Shown piece by piece: positions 1 to 11,009 of a DNA stretch of 64,000 nt; position 1 is the first letter of the stretch, and each line of letters opens with the position of its first letter. The stretch covers positions 15,170,454 through 15,234,453 of the forward strand of contig CP092880.1 in the NCBI GenBank assembly GCA_030710605.1, written 5' to 3'. The notes under the pieces are model-generated. The model had not been told where the DNA came from, searched no databases, and worked only from the letters and a program-made list of their open reading frames with translations. The position numbers and the translations under genes are program-made. Origin of the DNA: Cordylochernes scorpioides (Eukaryota > Arthropoda > Arachnida > Pseudoscorpiones > Chernetidae).

Positions 1-3000
1 TATTGGGCATCTTGTATCATAGTCGTCTTCTCCAAAATACAGTTGACTCTTGATTCGATATAGTCCATATTCATCTGTAAAAGCATTGAGCTTGTTTATT
101 CGCTTGTCATCTCTCCCAAAACTTATTAGTTGGATATGCCGTAATACTACCTTTTCAGCTTCTTCGAATTCTTCTACAGAAATTTCTTTTGACATCTTAT
201 CATGTTGTCCGGATCGCGATTCATCTGAGATGGTCTTCCTTTTAAAACGCAGTAAATAAGCGACAATCCGTACTATACGATGATAATCTCCATACCACTC
301 AAGTTTGTCCATGAAATTATCTTTCGTGCTGTTGACGGCGATGTTTACTGTCTTCTTCAATTCCTTATTGATTTCTTCTTCATCAAAAATCGGATCAAAT
401 TGATTCCAGCTTGCTTCTTCACTCCAGAGAAAAGAGGGTCCCTCCCACCATTTATGCTCTATCAATTTCTTTACACTGCTCCCACGTGATGGAAGGTCAG
501 CTGGATTGTTTACCCCTGACACATGATGCCAATTTTCTTTCTTCGAAATAGAACAGATTTCGTTGACTCTGTTTCTGACAAATGTTGCCCACGGGTTCTC
601 ATTTTGGATCCAACGAAGTGCAGTTGAGGAGTCCGTCCAAAACCAAATATTTGTCTCTGGTATTGCAATTGATTCCGATATAATCTTCATGACTTGCTTA
701 GTCAATCTGGATCCAATGAGGCATGACATTAATTCTAATCTCGGAATAGTAAGTTTCTTTTTGGGAGCTACTCTTGACTTTGATGCGACGAGTTGTACAT
801 TTACTTCTTCATTTTTCACTGTTCTTAAGTAAATGCAGGTTGCATAGGCATCTTGACTCGCATCACAGAACACATGCAGTGATGGCTGTTCAAACCCATC
901 TCTCATCACCCACCTTGGAATCCTGACAGACAACAATTCGGGAATTTGACTCTGCCATTCCACAAACTTCTTCACAATGTCCTCTGGGACCGGCTGATCC
1001 CATTTCAACTCAGACTTCCAACATTGTTGTAGGATGATCTTCGGCACTATGGTGAATGGAGAAAACAAACCGAGGGGGTCAAACACCGCATGGGCCTCCG
1101 ATAGCATAATCCTCTTTGTCAATTTATGAGTCTGATTTTCTATTTCGGCATCATTCTCTTGATCCAATGACTGATGGGTTGGAGTCATCATTAGCTTATC
1201 CGAAATTGTCAAAGTGTCATCAGCTGTGTCCCATTTCATACCTAGCACAGAAATATTCTCACCGTTAACTATGCCGGGGCCTCCCATCTGCCACTCTCTT
1301 AGATTGAATCCTGCTGGGCTGAGCAGGTCAATAGACTGCTGTTGAAATACTTGCGCTTCTTCTAACGAAGTAACACTATTGATGCAGTTGTCCATGTACA
1401 TACATTTTAGCAATGGGATTACTTCTCTTTCATATTGCTCCAAATGTAACTTCAATGTAGCAGCTAGGAGGAAAGGACTTGATGTAACTCCGAACACCAC
1501 TCTCTTGTGTTGATAAATCCGAAGATTCTCTTGCTTGCCGTCCTCCCACCATAGAAATCTCAAAAATTGTCTGTCTTCTTTTGCCACTGATATTTGGAGG
1601 AAGGCCTTTTCTATGTCTGCTACTACGCCGATTTTATTGAGTCGAAATCTCAGCATGATATCCGGAATGAGCTCCAATAAGTTGGGTCCCTTCGCCAAAC
1701 AATCATTCAGAGACCATCCACCCTTTGTCTTACAGGAAGCATCAAAAACCGGTCGTACTGGTGTCGTGCTGCTACCAGATTTCACTACTGCTCGGTGTGG
1801 TAGAAAGTATTCTAGTGTATCATCTTTATCTGACTGGATTCTTTCGATTATCCCATTTTCCTCCCATTCTTCAAATATCTTGTTGTAGTGGTGATAAAAG
1901 CCTCTTTTCTTTAGATCCTCTGTCATCTTCCGGAGTCTTTTCTCGGCATGGCTTTTATTTTCTTTCAGCTTCTGGGCTGGTTCTATCCATGGAAGGTGCA
2001 CCTCGTATCTACCAGATTCCAATCGCTTTGTTTCAGTCCGAAACTTATCCATAATAGCCTGATCTGTCTCTTTCTTTGACTCTGCTTGCCCGTCATCCAT
2101 GACTCCAATATTTTCCAGAGACCATAAATCGGAAACCTTTATTTCTTGTGTCATTAAAGATGTGATCAGCATACTGTTATGAACCTGGTTAGGATTTTTA
2201 TCTGGGAATTTTCCTTCTGTTTTGCCTTGAACTACCCAACCTAGCAATGTTTCTCGAGCAATAAGATCATCCGATAATCTTATCATATTGGCTGTAGCTA
2301 TTTTTGGGTTACTGTCTGCACCGAGGAGAAGCTCTACCACATCACTTTCGGCTTTAAATGCTGAGAGCTGTATCTTCTTTGACGCAAGTTCACGAGCCCA
2401 TGAACCAAATGTAGGCTTTCTTATACATCTGGCTATTTGATTAGTGGCCGATGCCGGACATGAAATGCATCTATCGTTCTCAATACTTGATAGAGTCAGG
2501 CAGTAGATCCGATGTCGATCAGTATACCTGATCCCACCAAATATTTCATGATCAAGCTCTTCTTCTCCCATGATAGGAACACCCAAATCCTTTACAATGT
2601 GTTCCAAAATGTACGATTGGGATGATCCACTATCAATTACTGCCCGTACCACTTTGCTACCTTTAGGACCCCAAACTTTCACTAATAATGTTTCAAGGCA
2701 TGCTTTGTTGCTTACACAGTTGGACATCTCGTTCACCGTAGCTACATCACTCGAACCTGGAGTTGCCGTTGAATTCTGTGGTCGTTGTGGACTCTTTATT
2801 TCAGTTTCAGCATGATCTGCACCTCTACACATGATGGCATAATGCCCATCCCTCTTGCAGAAATCACAGCGCACTTTCTTTTTACATTGCCTGCTTCTGT
2901 GGCCTGGAAGCAGACATTTAAAACATCTCTTGTAGCTCTTGATTTTCTCATTTTTCTGGTCCATGCCCATTTTCATTCCTTTTCGACAGTCTTGACTTGG

Positions 3001-4073
3001 ATGACCATTGTCGCAGAAAATGCATTTAAATTTCTCATGCAGTGTTGGTGAGATGTCGGAATGCATAAATCCAGAGGTTGTAGCAATTTCACGCCTTGCA
3101 TTGAAACTTCTTTTCTTCGTTTCTATCTTCCCTGGTGTAGGCTGAGCTAAGGAATCTGAATGCTTATTGTAGGCCATTTCTCTATCCTTAGTCTGATTGA
3201 CCTCACGACGAAGAAATTTCATCAAGCTTTCTAGGTCTTCTGGTTCACTGCTGCGCTGCCATGAGATGAGGACATCCTCCGGTAGACATGATTCAACTAC
3301 CGGATACAATATATCGGCACACTTGTCCGTAGTTACACCAAGCATACTTAAATGCCTAATTTGAGAGTTCAACTTTGTCACAAGATCTTTAAAGTTGACC
3401 TTTCTCTCTTGTGCACTTCGGATGACCAACCACAATAGATCTCGAACATAGACCTTTATTAGCATGTTATCTCGCCCAAATCTTTCTTTAAGATCTTTGA
3501 TTACCGAAGAATAATTCTTTCCTGAGACAGGATAACTTAGAACTAGTTGCTGAGCTTCGAAATTTTCCAACATGCAGTCTACTAGATATTGGTACTTATC
3601 TGAGTCTGAGAGATCCTCGTCGTTGTGGATGTCTTCAAACCTTGACCAGAAGGTTATCCATTCCCGTACATCACCTCCAAACTCTGGCAGTTTTCTCTTG
3701 GGAAGCAGAACTCTTCTCCGGCTTGTACTGTTGCTCGTTTCCGAAGATGTTTCATCAGGCTGGGGCGACACACCTTTCTTCGGATTCAGTACTTTCTCTA
3801 ACTCTTCTCTGATCCTTTTGATAAGTCTGTCGTACCTCAGACGTTCATCATATTCTTTGTCCTGTACTTCTTCAGTCATTTCTTCATCCAACATGGCCTC
3901 GGGTACTTTCTCATCCCATTCATGAAGATCTCGATATAAATCTTCAAAGCTGAGACCCTCAAGTCTGTCTTGTCCAGTTCTTCTACTGGTTTCTTCAGGG
4001 CTGTTTCAACACTGTTGATGAGCTTTGTGATTTGGCCACGAACAGGCCTTCTTCCTTTCTTGAGGCGATTCAT
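1..4073 (-). pseudogene. BEL/Pao gag-pol polyprotein, one frameshift, C-terminus outside window
   Basis: The frame starts at ATG 4073 (MNRLKKG) and reads to TGA at 3876. A one-base loss near 3961 puts the rest (EGLSFEDLYRDLHEW...) in a second frame that stays open from 3960 to position 1. Visible in order: gag region (3900-3100); three zinc knuckles (CIFCDNGHPSQDC near 3022-2986, CFKCLLPGHRSRQC near 2923-2884, and one more); retropepsin IDSGSS with Asp at 2632-2634; RT with ADIEKAFLQI (Asp 1615-1617) and YMDN (Tyr 1396-1398); RNase H with CDASQDA (862-864) and WTDSSTAL (631-633); then NPADLPSRG and WWEGPSFL, the usual linker to integrase. The second metal-binding residue of the RT YxDD box reads Asn, as it also does in the second Pao copy here. 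Except for the shift the protein could be functional. Confidence 0.92.
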
Positions 4074-4099
4074 TTTGAGTTACAAAATATGCTGTTGCA

Positions 4100-4119
4100 C
4101 CGTCCTGTCGCGGACGCCA
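4100..4119 (-). promoter_or_regulatory. Primer-binding site of the BEL/Pao element
   Basis: Minus-strand TGGCGTCCGCGACAGGACGG lies five T residues downstream of the LTR end. It resembles the TGGCGACCGTGACAGG-type sites of BEL/Pao elements that prime from a tRNA 3' end. The exact tRNA was not determined. Confidence 0.7.
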
Positions 4120-4124
4120 AAAAA

Positions 4125-4544
4125 TGTCGAGCTTTGAACAATGAAATTCGTATCACTGGACGGTGTAACCAGCATAAAATAATTAAAACTATAGCAACTC
4201 AATGATTGCTGTGAAGAATGAAGATTTATTTATAATTGATACAAAAATTACAGGAAAAGTATTACTTCAAAAGAGAGAGATAGAGTTTTTAGTCTCGAGA
4301 CGCGAGCAGGCGTCGACAACAAGTAGAGAACAACGAGCAGTGGGGGGCGTGAGAGGGCGGAAGTTGCATCATGGGCGTGACCGCCGCCGCTCGCGCCGCG
4401 GGGGAGGAGGGGGGCGTCTTCTTACACGGCTTTCTTACATTTTGAAGGGGCCTCCCTCTGGTTATCTTCAAATAAAATGTGAAATTAAAATGCACACACA
4501 AAAAAGACAGTGGATCTGCAACACTCCACATCTGGGCGCTACAT
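4125..4544 (-). repeat. 5' LTR of the BEL/Pao element
   Basis: About 420 bp, starting (minus strand) TGTAGCGCCCAGATG and ending TCGACA directly before a short T run and the primer-binding site. It holds a GC-rich block (4370-4420). The start is inferred from the TGT/ACA pair and the sequence change to LINE at 4545; the second LTR is not available for comparison. Confidence 0.75.
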
Positions 4545-4800
4545 CAACGTTCTTAGAAATAGACAGCATCAAACAACACTAACAAGATTTAGAACAGGCC
4601 ATCTCAAGCCATTGAAGATAGAAAATAATAACAAAATATACCCCACTTGCTCAAAATGTAGCTTGGCACCTGCACAGCTACAGAACACATTTTGGCTTGC
4701 ATTAGATGCACTAAACAGGACCTTTGGGAGAGGCCGCTGCTTATCATAAAACATCTGGAGGAGCATGAACTCATGGAATTTGTGTAAACTTTACACAAGG
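4545..4800 (+). pseudogene. Jockey-type LINE ORF2 C-terminal fragment
   Basis: Translation of 4545-4750 gives LTRFRTGHLKPLKI followed by a spaced CSKC motif, matching the C-terminal region after RNase H in jockey-group LINEs; the same pattern (TRLRTKHFKGMTI, CNNC) occurs near 60.7 kb. No catalytic domain remains. It is the left-truncated sequence into which the BEL element inserted. Confidence 0.6.
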
Positions 4801-4819
4801 GGATAAGAAACACGTCCGG

Positions 4820-5450
4820 ATTAATCCGTGTCGGACAGCAACCAATTGATTAGAAGAACGACACTCCACTTCAATATCTTAGATAACGACAAGAACCTAA
4901 GAGTTGTCGTCAGAGGTCTTGATCGTTGCATCACGATTCCTGAAATTCAAGAAGATCTTGAAAATAAAGAATTCGAGATGACAAAAATTGTAAAACTACG
5001 TAACAAAAGAGGAAATTCCACTCATGCCTTCCAGGTAACTTCCTAAAACTGCCAAAAACAAAGAAATCTACAACATTACGAACATATGCGACATGAAGTG
5101 TAAAGTCGAGGCATACAAAGGTGTCCTGGCCAATGTCCCAGGTACCAAACTTCGGACCTTCACAATTCCAGTGCAGGGAAACACCCCGATGTGTAAAATG
5201 GGGAGAAAACCACTTCACATCGGAATGCGCCAAAGAAACGAAACCCCGCCAAAATGCGCGAACTGCCAACACAGGGCAAAGCAACGATTCTCTGAATTCT
5301 TAAATGACATAGCACTATTATCTGAAAACTGGCGTAAGCCTTTTCATAAAATAAGGATTCCCAACTACAACGCCATCCGGAATGACAGGCTCAATGTACG
5401 GCGATATTTATCTATAAACAAGATTGTTACATAGAAATTAGGAAATTTAT
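4820..5450 (+). pseudogene. Jockey-type LINE ORF1 (gag-like) fragment with CCHC remnants
   Basis: The frame at 4828-5046 reads RVVVRGLDRCITIPEIQEDL, the conserved block that precedes zinc knuckles in jockey ORF1 nucleic-acid-binding proteins. Knuckle-like pieces (CVKWGENHFTSEC, CANC) follow at 5150-5270 but are split between two frames, so the copy has frameshifts. After the knuckles the text loses similarity. This is a decayed copy with no start-to-stop reading frame. Confidence 0.65.
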
Positions 5451-6053
5451 TTGATGCCAAAACAATTTTCTTTTTAATACCAGAGAGGTAAAGAGGGAAT
5501 TTTAAGAGAGTAACAAAATAAAATGATTAAAATTGTTAATCTATACCTGAAATAATAAATATTTTGCTACAATATAATTAGGCACTAATACAGACTATTT
5601 CGAGATGTATTGCTGGCGAAGTGTACCTTGGACAGCGTTACTATCACAACTATCAATTTCGGAAGATGACCGACTTCTGTACAACGGAATTGTTTGAGAT
5701 TCTTCTGTCACATCGCGTGACACAGGGGAATGGAGTACACCATACTGACTGGAAAGACGTCTGGGCGACACATACCTGGACGCCCGCCGACACGCTTCGT
5801 GGACTAATTAAAGGAACTCATTGGCTTAACGGTCGCCGAGATGTTACATCGAACTCAAGACAGAGATGGCTGGTGTCGCATCGTATTTGTCATGTAATAC
5901 ATACAGTGAGCCACAACGTTCGATCGCGAATAAAATTATATTACTCTACTACAGAATATTATCTTAGGTTTAGAAACAGCAGGAATTTTTCATTTAAAAT
6001 ATACACCGGTGACGCATGAATTTGTACTCTTGCTACAAATCACCAAACATATA
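5451..6053. other. Unassigned flank left of the gypsy insertion
   Basis: AT-rich sequence with one 132-codon plus-strand frame (5621-6019) of no recognisable family and no support on either strand. A GC-richer block lies at 5740-5900, followed by AATAAA at 5928, so an old solo LTR is possible but no paired end was found. Confidence 0.3.
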
Positions 6054-7019
6054 TGTAATATAATCCAAAGTTATTATATCACTGCAATATTTGATGTATT
6101 ATACTGTTGTAGAATCCTGTCGACTTATCCGTTCTGTGACAATATCGTTGCGGAATTTCTTGTTGTTGGATGCGAATGGTGAGATTTGATTGAAGCGCAG
6201 TCGTTTGAGTGGAAGTTGCAGCATACAGTTAGGAATAATCAGGACACGTGATGGGGTTTGAAAATGAAAGGCAACTGGATTGGAGGAAAGAAAGCTTGAG
6301 AAGAGCTGAGCGATTTGACTTATTAATTATCTGATCACATGGTGGTGATTGTACTTAGCTGCGGGATGAGCAGAGGGAGAGTGGTCCAGAGCCGATGTCA
6401 CCTTGTTGGAAGCGGAATCACAACTGTAGGTGTTGTTCCTATGAGAGCCAAATCACTACTAGGTCCGAACTCGGCGAGAGCGAGTGAACAACTGACCATT
6501 CTTGCTTTTCCATTTAACACCACGAGTTAGCTTCCTTCCCATTGGTCGAAAATGGAACGTCCCCGTTTTCCTATTGGTTGACCTACTTAAGGGGAGACTT
6601 TCTAATTGGACCGCGGTTCTCTTTGGTGAAAGATATGGTCTGCCTGATAGGAAGTGTCGGGTGCTATTTCGACTTTATTTACTTCCGCGTTATCAAATAC
6701 GTCCGGTCTTGGGTCGGAAGTATGGGGTGTCTCTCTACTTTTATAACTTCTGGTCACCAGATACGTCCTGCTTTGTCAGGAAGTATTGAGTGCTCCTCGA
6801 CTAATATAGCTTCTGCGGTCACTAGATACGTCCGGCCTTCTGTCAGGAAGTATTGACTGTACAAGTTATTTATAATTGTGCCCGCTTTAAACCTATTTCC
6901 TATGTTTGGTTGCTACTTCTTTCCTCCAGTTACCTTGTTCTTTATTAAGTCTTTGAAAATCATACATTGTACATGCATAGTGGGTCGGGGGTGCATTTAA
7001 TTATATACAAATTATGACA
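6054..7019 (-). repeat. 3' LTR of gypsy element
   Basis: 966 bp, plus strand TGTAATATAATCC to AATTATGACA. The segment 6645-6856 holds three to four imperfect repeats of about 65 bp (shared core ATACGTCCGGYCTT...GGAAGTATTGA). Short open frames inside it recur in the other LTR only because the LTRs are copies. Confidence 0.93.
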
Positions 7020-7239
7020 GATGCGCCCCCTACATGTGAAGAATTCAAGAAGGGGTTAGTCTGAGAGAATTCTGTAAAGTGAAAAATAATTTTGTGGGAA
7101 AATTAGTTGTGGGTATTGAGAGGTTATATACAAGTATTGGTGGTGATATAAGAGGTAAAATAGAGTGGTGTTGATGATATAGGTTGAGTATAATTAATAG
7201 AAATCAAAAATTTTTAATTGTAAGAAATCAATGAATGCT

Positions 7240-7930
7240 ATGGTACATAGTGGGCTAAAAAGAAAGGAAAATGCGCCTAAACGAATTCTACTCGAGATAG
7301 GAAATGAAATCGAGGGAGTTCTATTAAGGCTTTTGAAATCAAAATAAAAATAATATAAAAATAGTTGGATGAAATCAAAATTGAATGTGTTTGGTTGAAA
7401 AAGAAAAATATTTTGTTGCATGGTGACAAAGACAAATGCTTAGTTACTTTTTTGCTCGAATTTTGAGAAAAGAAATCGAGGAAATTTCATAAGGCGCTTT
7501 GAAATCAAAACAAAATAAAATAAGAATAGTTGAATGAAATCAAAATTGAATGTGTTTGGTTGAAAAAGAAAAATTGTTTTGTTGCATGGTGATAAGGGAA
7601 AATGCCTAGTTACTTTTTTGCTCGAATTTTGGAGAAAAGAAATCGAGGAAATTTCATAAGGTCTTTTGAGAAATCAAAAATAAAAATAAAAATAAAAATT
7701 GGAAGAAATCAAAGTGAATGCTTGATGCATGGTGAAAAAAAAAGAAAAATGCCTAACCATATTCTAGCTCGAAATTGGGAATGGAAACCGAGGGAATTTT
7801 ATTAGGGCTTTTGAGAAATCAAAATAAAAATAAAAATAAAATTTCATAAGGTATTTTGAAATCAAATAAAAATAAAAAGTGGTTGAGCGAAATCAAAGTT
7901 GAGTGCTTGGTTGAATGAAAAAAAAAAAAA
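7240..7930. repeat. A-rich tandem repeat, about four units of 150-168 bp, inside the gypsy element
   Basis: Units share a block like AAATGCCTAGTTACTTTTTTG, then CGAGGAAATTTCATAAGG, then GAAATCAAAATAAAAATA and a TTGGTTGAAAAAG block; block starts fall near 7267, 7432, 7598 and 7746. It is non-coding and lies in the 3' untranslated part of the element. Sequence 7930-8760 continues AT-rich and includes a short direct repeat of CCCTATAAATTTTTT at about 8197 and 8229. Confidence 0.75.
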
Positions 7931-8764
7931 GGAAAAATGAAAAATAAAAAGGTTTCAAAAATAGGATGATTTAATGTTTTTAGTGTAACCGAAAACCAAT
8001 GAGTTTTCGTTGATAATGAAGTTATACTAATATAAGTTAAGTGATAAATAGAATGATAATTGATAGTTAAATATGATAATAATTTGAATAAATTGTTAAT
8101 TTGGTTAAATATTTTGAATTTAATTGGAAAATAGTAAAATTGGTTAATGTATAAATAAAAAAAAATGTATTGAATTGAGTTCTTTTGTATCTACATGCCC
8201 TATAAATTTTTTAATTGCTCAATTATGCCCTATAAATTTTTTGTCTCATCTGTAGTGACACTTAGGTGAAAACGTGATTCTACCCCTCAAGTGCGTTTAT
8301 GCTATGTGTACAGGAGACATGGAAATCTATATAACCTTTATGTGTAATTTTTTGTCTTTGTGTGTGTTGTGAAAAAATGTTAGAAGTCTGTTGTGTAAGA
8401 AATGTGTGAGCGAGTTCTATGTGTTGTCTTGTGGATGTGGAATTGGATGGTAAAAATCGATATGTAGACTCGAACTGGAATCCAAAATCGGTGGTATATC
8501 GAGGTTCCCAGTTGACCTCAATAGGGGACCTTCTCATTGTAATTAGAGATACGGAAGTGGGGTGTGTCGGGCAAAAGAGAGGGAATGAAATTGGAGATCG
8601 GACGAGGCGCTCCGCTTTGTTTGCATAGGCCGAATTTATCGCCGCGGACTACACTTCCTGTCGCGGTGTCTCAAAATTCTCACTTCCTGCCGCTTATTTA
8701 TTTTGGGGTGCGGCTCGGATCTTGTTTTTGGAGTATGACTTCTCCGACATTGGTTGGTCATCCT

Positions 8765-10978
8765 TCAATTACTTCTATCTCTTCGGAGTCTATTTAGATT
8801 TTCTGCAAAGATGTTTCCTAATGTTTGTCCAAAATTAAAAACTGCCTCTTGTAGTTCGAAGATTTTATGAGCGGGCATGGTATAGATAAACAAGTAATTA
8901 ATGAATAAAATTGGGATACATTTGTATGGTAGAACTAACATACAAAGGATGAAAATCAGATGAAAGATAGGGTATTGCCCCATGTTCGTCCCGATTTTTG
9001 TAAATGGGGACTCTGAAATATTTGCCTGAACCTTATTAATTGTAGAATTTAAATGATTGGTAGGTTCGCAGTTCTCCTGTTTGATCGTCAATGGTTTTAT
9101 TAGCGATATGTCGGTGGTAATTGATTTAGGTTGAGCTGTGTGATCGTTCTGACGTGGGTGGTGTAATTTTGGCATTGTTTGTGTTGTGTGTACGCTGTGC
9201 TTTATGTACGAATTTTGTTTTGCTTTGGGGTCTGTGTCGGTATTTTTACGTGAAGGTTGGTTGTATTCATTGATTCTTCTAGCGAATCGGCAGGTGGGGC
9301 AGGTTTTTACCTGTTTTGCGATGTCTTGTGTCATGTTCTGCCAATAATATTGTGACGAGATGAGTCTCGTCATCTTGGAGATGTTTGGGTGGTGGTGTTG
9401 TGTGTGTACGGACTTAAGAAGTCTGGTTGTAAGTGAATTTGGGACTATAGTTTTAAGTACTCCTTTTCGGGAGACGGTGCGCAGTTTATTGTGATCCATA
9501 GTCACGCGAGATTTTCCCGGTGGAGAAGACTGTTGGCTCTGTATGAGTGGCGCATCTAGAAAGCCACAAAATGGGATACGAGTTCCAACGCCCGTTTCAT
9601 ATTGTTGTACTCCATTTATGCTACGGACCTCATATTCGTATCTTGACAATCTTAACCTCCATCGAAACAATCTGCCTGACGGGGCTTTGATCTCTTTCAA
9701 CCACTGCAATGCAGGATGGTCAGAAAGTATCGTAAACTTTCTGCCCATTAGACAGGCGCGGAAGTTATCCACACTTTCCACAATGGCTAGACATTGTAGT
9801 TCCAAGTCTGAATAATTTCGCTCGTGACTACGCAGAGATCGGCTGAAATGTTGAACGGTGTATGTCTTCCCATCAGGGTAGACTTGTTTAAGAACGCCTG
9901 TAATGCTGAATGTTGAGGTGTTACAGTACACCTGGCATGGCAGACCTTCCTGGTAAAGGTGTAATGTGGGGTGTGTGGTAAGGTTTTCTTTCAGGTTAGT
10001 GAACGCTTTCTGGCATTCGTCATCCCAGACCCACATGACATCCTTTTTTAGAAGGTTGACAAGTGGCGTCCGCAAGCGGGCGTGGTCTGGAATGAACTCT
10101 TTATAGGCGTTCACAGCTTTTAGGAAAGATCGTAATGTTTTTCGATTGTGTGGTTGTTTGGTGGCGTGAATTTTTTCTATGTTTTGTGTAGACGGGATGA
10201 TTGTGTTATTCTTAACGATTGTGCATGCGCTTACTGGTTGTTGTTGTCTTTTGGCGCGCGTGTTGCGTTTGTTGTGCGGATTGTGCGTGTTTGTTGTGTG
10301 GTGACGTATGGGTGCGTGTATGGATTTTGTGTGGTAAGTGTGTGAGCTGTACTGACACGTTTTTTTGGGCATGATTGGAATTGTAGGTTGAAGCTGTTGT
10401 GGCTTTATGTGTTGTGGGCATAAAGTATTGGCAATTGGGTTGAGTGAAAAGTTGCGTGGTGTGAGATTAGAATGGTGGCATGTAAATATTTGGGGTTTGG
10501 GCAATGAATGCAGGTAAGGGTTTCCATGTGTGAAAGCTTTGGGTGCTGTGCGAGTCCTTTGGGACAGGTTTTGGCCTAGCCCGTGCTTGCATTCATTTGA
10601 CACATGTTTAAAGTGGTAGATAGTATTAGACAATGGGACGCCAAGTTGGAAAATAGTGCCGCGATTATAATTTAGTTTTAATTTATACTGATAAAGGGTT
10701 TTTAAGGTAAGAACTCCAAATGGCAAGGATGCATTTACCACGTGGAAGTTCTCTCTACGGGTTATTTGGCCTATTATCAGAGGGAAAGTTAAATGTCCTA
10801 TTATTTTCGTAAAACTATTTAGGGTGGATAGATCAAGGGAAGGTTTTTTAATACTTAAGTTGGGAAGTTGTGCTTTTAATCTATTGTATAAATGATACGG
10901 CAATAGGTTCGAACCTGCGTCTGGTTCAATTAGAAAGGTACATGGTAGGTCCTGGGTCAGATACAAGTCCAAAGTCAA
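8765..10978 (-). CDS. Chimeric pol-like ORF of the gypsy element: protease remnant, RT connection/RNase H, integrase zinc finger, no catalytic cores
   Basis: An open frame of about 737 codons, ending at 8765; the frame extends upstream beyond 10978 into the end of gag, so it is probably made by a frameshift from gag (pol is +1 relative to gag) rather than from its own start. In order: a retropepsin-like stretch (FLIEPDAGSNLLP; DAG where DTG/DSG is usual); about 170 residues rich in His, Thr, Asn and Pro; the region after the RT palm (WVWDDECQKAFTNL), RNase H (CNTSTFSITGVLKQ, DLELQCLAIVE, ILSDHPALQWL) and an integrase HHCC finger (HHHPNISKM...VKTCPTC); then Thr/Asn/Lys-rich sequence and one hydrophobic segment near residues 670-700. 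The RT palm with its YxDD box and the DDE integrase core are absent. The first RNase H aspartate reads Asn. Yet no stop breaks the frame. Confidence 0.85.
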   Translation of the reverse strand: MTLDLYLTQDLPCTFLIEPDAGSNLLPYHLYNRLKAQLPNLSIKKPSLDLSTLNSFTKIIGHLTFPLIIGQITRRENFHVVNASLPFGVLTLKTLYQYKLKLNYNRGTIFQLGVPLSNTIYHFKHVSNECKHGLGQNLSQRTRTAPKAFTHGNPYLHSLPKPQIFTCHHSNLTPRNFSLNPIANTLCPQHIKPQQLQPTIPIMPKKTCQYSSHTYHTKSIHAPIRHHTTNTHNPHNKRNTRAKRQQQPVSACTIVKNNTIIPSTQNIEKIHATKQPHNRKTLRSFLKAVNAYKEFIPDHARLRTPLVNLLKKDVMWVWDDECQKAFTNLKENLTTHPTLHLYQEGLPCQVYCNTSTFSITGVLKQVYPDGKTYTVQHFSRSLRSHERNYSDLELQCLAIVESVDNFRACLMGRKFTILSDHPALQWLKEIKAPSGRLFRWRLRLSRYEYEVRSINGVQQYETGVGTRIPFCGFLDAPLIQSQQSSPPGKSRVTMDHNKLRTVSRKGVLKTIVPNSLTTRLLKSVHTQHHHPNISKMTRLISSQYYWQNMTQDIAKQVKTCPTCRFARRINEYNQPSRKNTDTDPKAKQNSYIKHSVHTTQTMPKLHHPRQNDHTAQPKSITTDISLIKPLTIKQENCEPTNHLNSTINKVQANISESPFTKIGTNMGQYPIFHLIFILCMLVLPYKCIPILFINYLFIYTMPAHKIFELQEAVFNFGQTLGNIFAENLNRLRRDRSN

Positions 10979-11009
10979 TTTGATAGTGTCATTGGGTGGA
11001 TTGCCTACC

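Larger units (their letters stand above)
1..4544 (-). mobile_element. BEL/Pao LTR retrotransposon, 5' part (LTR, gag, protease, RT, RNase H); runs off the left edge
   Basis: On the minus strand the order is LTR (4544-4125), primer-binding site, gag, aspartic protease, reverse transcriptase and RNase H; integrase and the 3' LTR lie beyond position 1. This is the BEL/Pao order. The LTR is bounded TGTAGC...CGACA. The right end abuts a jockey-type LINE remnant, so the element inserted into older repeat DNA. The coding frame carries no stop codon over about 1,320 codons, checked codon by codon, and a single one-base shift lies near the gag start. That points to recent insertion. The target duplication cannot be tested because the other end is outside the window. 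Confidence 0.93.

Noticed and set aside
563-3925. Plus-strand ORFs of 80-117 codons across the left end
   Set aside because: They are antisense to the long continuous Pao pol frame on the minus strand.
5093-5434. An intact small gene
   Set aside because: The zinc-knuckle residues alternate between two overlapping frames, so this is a frameshifted LINE ORF1.
6339-6856. Small ORFs repeated at 11791-12308
   Set aside because: They lie in the two LTRs of the gypsy element and are duplicated because the LTRs are identical; no coding signal.
10148-10345. Cys/Val-rich plus-strand ORF as secreted peptide
   Set aside because: It is the antisense of the His/Thr-rich part of the gypsy pol frame; composition is explained by that.
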